Positions 63,298 to 64,000 of a stretch of 64,000 nt of DNA are shown in pieces. This DNA comes from Brevibacillus choshinensis. Lineage in GTDB: Bacteria > Bacillota > Bacilli > Brevibacillales > Brevibacillaceae. The notes beneath the pieces were generated by a model, which worked only from the letters and a program-made list of their open reading frames with translations, was not told the DNA's origin and made no database searches. The stretch is from positions 1-64,000 of the forward strand of contig NZ_LJJB01000015.1 of the NCBI RefSeq assembly GCF_001420695.1, read 5' to 3'. Position 1 is the stretch's first letter. Each line of letters starts with the position of its first letter. A program made the position numbers and the translations under genes.

Positions 63298-63382
63298 AGC
63301 GAATCCCCCCGAGTGACAGTTTGTTCCTTTTCACTCTATGTCAGGAGTCACTGGATGGTTTGGTCATTTGTCCATAAGTGAG

Positions 63383-63420
63383 CAAAAAAAGAAGAGAGGC
63401 ACACTAGGTGCCTCTCTTTC
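63383..63420 (-). terminator. Terminator of the oppA-like gene
   Basis: AGAGAGGCAC (63393-63402) pairs with GTGCCTCTCT (63408-63417); T-rich tract follows on the minus strand. Confidence 0.92.
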
Positions 63421-63439
63421 CTTCATCACATTCCTGTGA

Positions 63440-64000
63440 TTATTGAGCAATATCAGCGTTTTTGTAGTCAACAGCGCCGAGGCCGTCGATCACAATACCG
63501 GAAACTTTGTCATTTTGTACCCAAGAGTCGGTGTAGAAGTAGATAGGCATGATAGGCATTTCATCCATCAGGATTTGCTCAGCCTGTGCCAGGATTGCTT
63601 TACGTTTCTCTGGATCTTTTTCCAGAGCGGATTGGTTCAGGAGCTCTTTGTACTTCGGATTTTCCCAGTTGGTGTCGTTGTTGCCACCTTTTTTGTCTTT
63701 GTACAACTCCAGGAAGTTGATTGGATCGTTGAAGTCACCCAACCATCCCATGCGTCCGATTTGGAAGTTGCCTTGGTGCAGGTCCTCCAGGTACACTTTC
63801 CACTCTTTGTTTTCGATCTTCACGTCTACGCCGAGTTGTTTTTTCCATTGGTCTTGGATCGCTTCTGCGATCTTTTTGTGACCTTCGGAAGTGTTGTAAG
63901 ACAAAGTAACGGTAGGCATCTTGGTGAGGCCTTCTTCTTTCATACCCTCTTCCAAAAGCTTCTTCGCTGTCTCCAGATCTTTATCTTTGAAGTAACCGTC
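63440..64000 (-). CDS. Peptide ABC transporter substrate-binding protein, OppA family (3' part only)
   Basis: The C-terminal ~186 residues of a family 5 extracellular solute-binding protein; the frame is open to the window edge, so the start lies outside. Text typical of OppA C-lobes: VTLSYNTSEGHKKIAEAIQ, WKVYLEDLHQGNFQIGRMGW and AEQILMDEMPIMPIYFYTD. It would bind oligopeptides outside the membrane for import. Permease genes are not in the window. Confidence 0.93.
   Translation of the reverse strand, partial: DGYFKDKDLETAKKLLEEGMKEEGLTKMPTVTLSYNTSEGHKKIAEAIQDQWKKQLGVDVKIENKEWKVYLEDLHQGNFQIGRMGWLGDFNDPINFLELYKDKKGGNNDTNWENPKYKELLNQSALEKDPEKRKAILAQAEQILMDEMPIMPIYFYTDSWVQNDKVSGIVIDGLGAVDYKNADIAQ

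Overview
The window looks like chromosomal DNA from an endospore-forming Bacillales bacterium, most probably Brevibacillus or a close relative (inference). Gene order in two long blocks follows the Bacillus subtilis ydi block (groES-groEL, tatC-tatA, YdiF, tsaD-rimI-tsaB-tsaE-thiL) and ydc block (acpS, ydcC, alr, ndoAI-ndoA, the sigB operon, tex, sprT-like). Sporulation genes are present (gamma-type SASP, cmpA, a GerMN lipoprotein, a YdcC/GerS-like lipoprotein). Shine-Dalgarno sequences are strong, and GTG and TTG starts are frequent. Most genes lie on the minus strand.

Layout. 1-253: promoter and leader of an rRNA operon that leaves the window on the left. 254-4216: sugar ABC importer (lipoprotein, two permeases, no ATPase) with a coupled HAD phosphatase. 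4354-6496: groES-groEL with CIRCE. 6646-11899: secreted CAP-domain protein, Tat translocase, two molybdopterin-type proteins and 5-formyl-THF cyclo-ligase. 12005-20177: ABC-F protein, a large membrane protein with an alkaline-phosphatase-like domain, and the t6A operon with thiL. 20263-23572: SprT-like protein, a small protein, the 40-residue CmpA and Tex. 23703-26733: rsbT-rsbU-rsbV-rsbW-sigB without rsbR, rsbS or rsbX. 26957-29535: MazEF-type toxin-antitoxin, alanine racemase and a small membrane protein.

29600-42082 is a block of about 12.5 kb between alr and ydcC that is absent from the B. subtilis order. It holds adenine deaminase, a nitrilase-family hydrolase, and an operon for a branched-chain-amino-acid-type ABC transporter, a formamidase-like amidase and a D-amino-acid-type aminotransferase. 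That operon is preceded by a -24/-12 promoter and by a gene for a PAS-AAA+ sigma-54 activator. A secreted protein of four ~100-residue repeats follows.

42256-49268: YdcC-like lipoprotein, AcpS, gamma SASP, glutaredoxin-like protein, ArsR-family regulator, a three-gene GMC oxidoreductase cluster and ArsB. 49385-56342: phosphate region with pstS-pstC-pstA-pstB and a second, separate pstB. Both pst promoters carry Pho-box-like hexamers at 11-bp spacing. A methyl-accepting protein with an atypical signalling tip lies between the two pstB genes. 56418-64000: DUF378-type membrane protein, GerMN lipoprotein, cell-wall amidase, two secreted metallopeptidases, two small unknown proteins and the 3' part of an oppA-like gene.

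The least ordinary signals are a two-copy intergenic element of three successive palindromes (55199-55278 and 58959-59039), a 32-nt exact repeat on both sides of the M20 peptidase gene, a truncated and frameshifted copy (60690-60903) of the gene at 62522, the stressosome-less sigB operon, the sigma-54 amide operon and the tandem-repeat secreted protein. I saw no CRISPR array, insertion sequence, prophage or tRNA gene.
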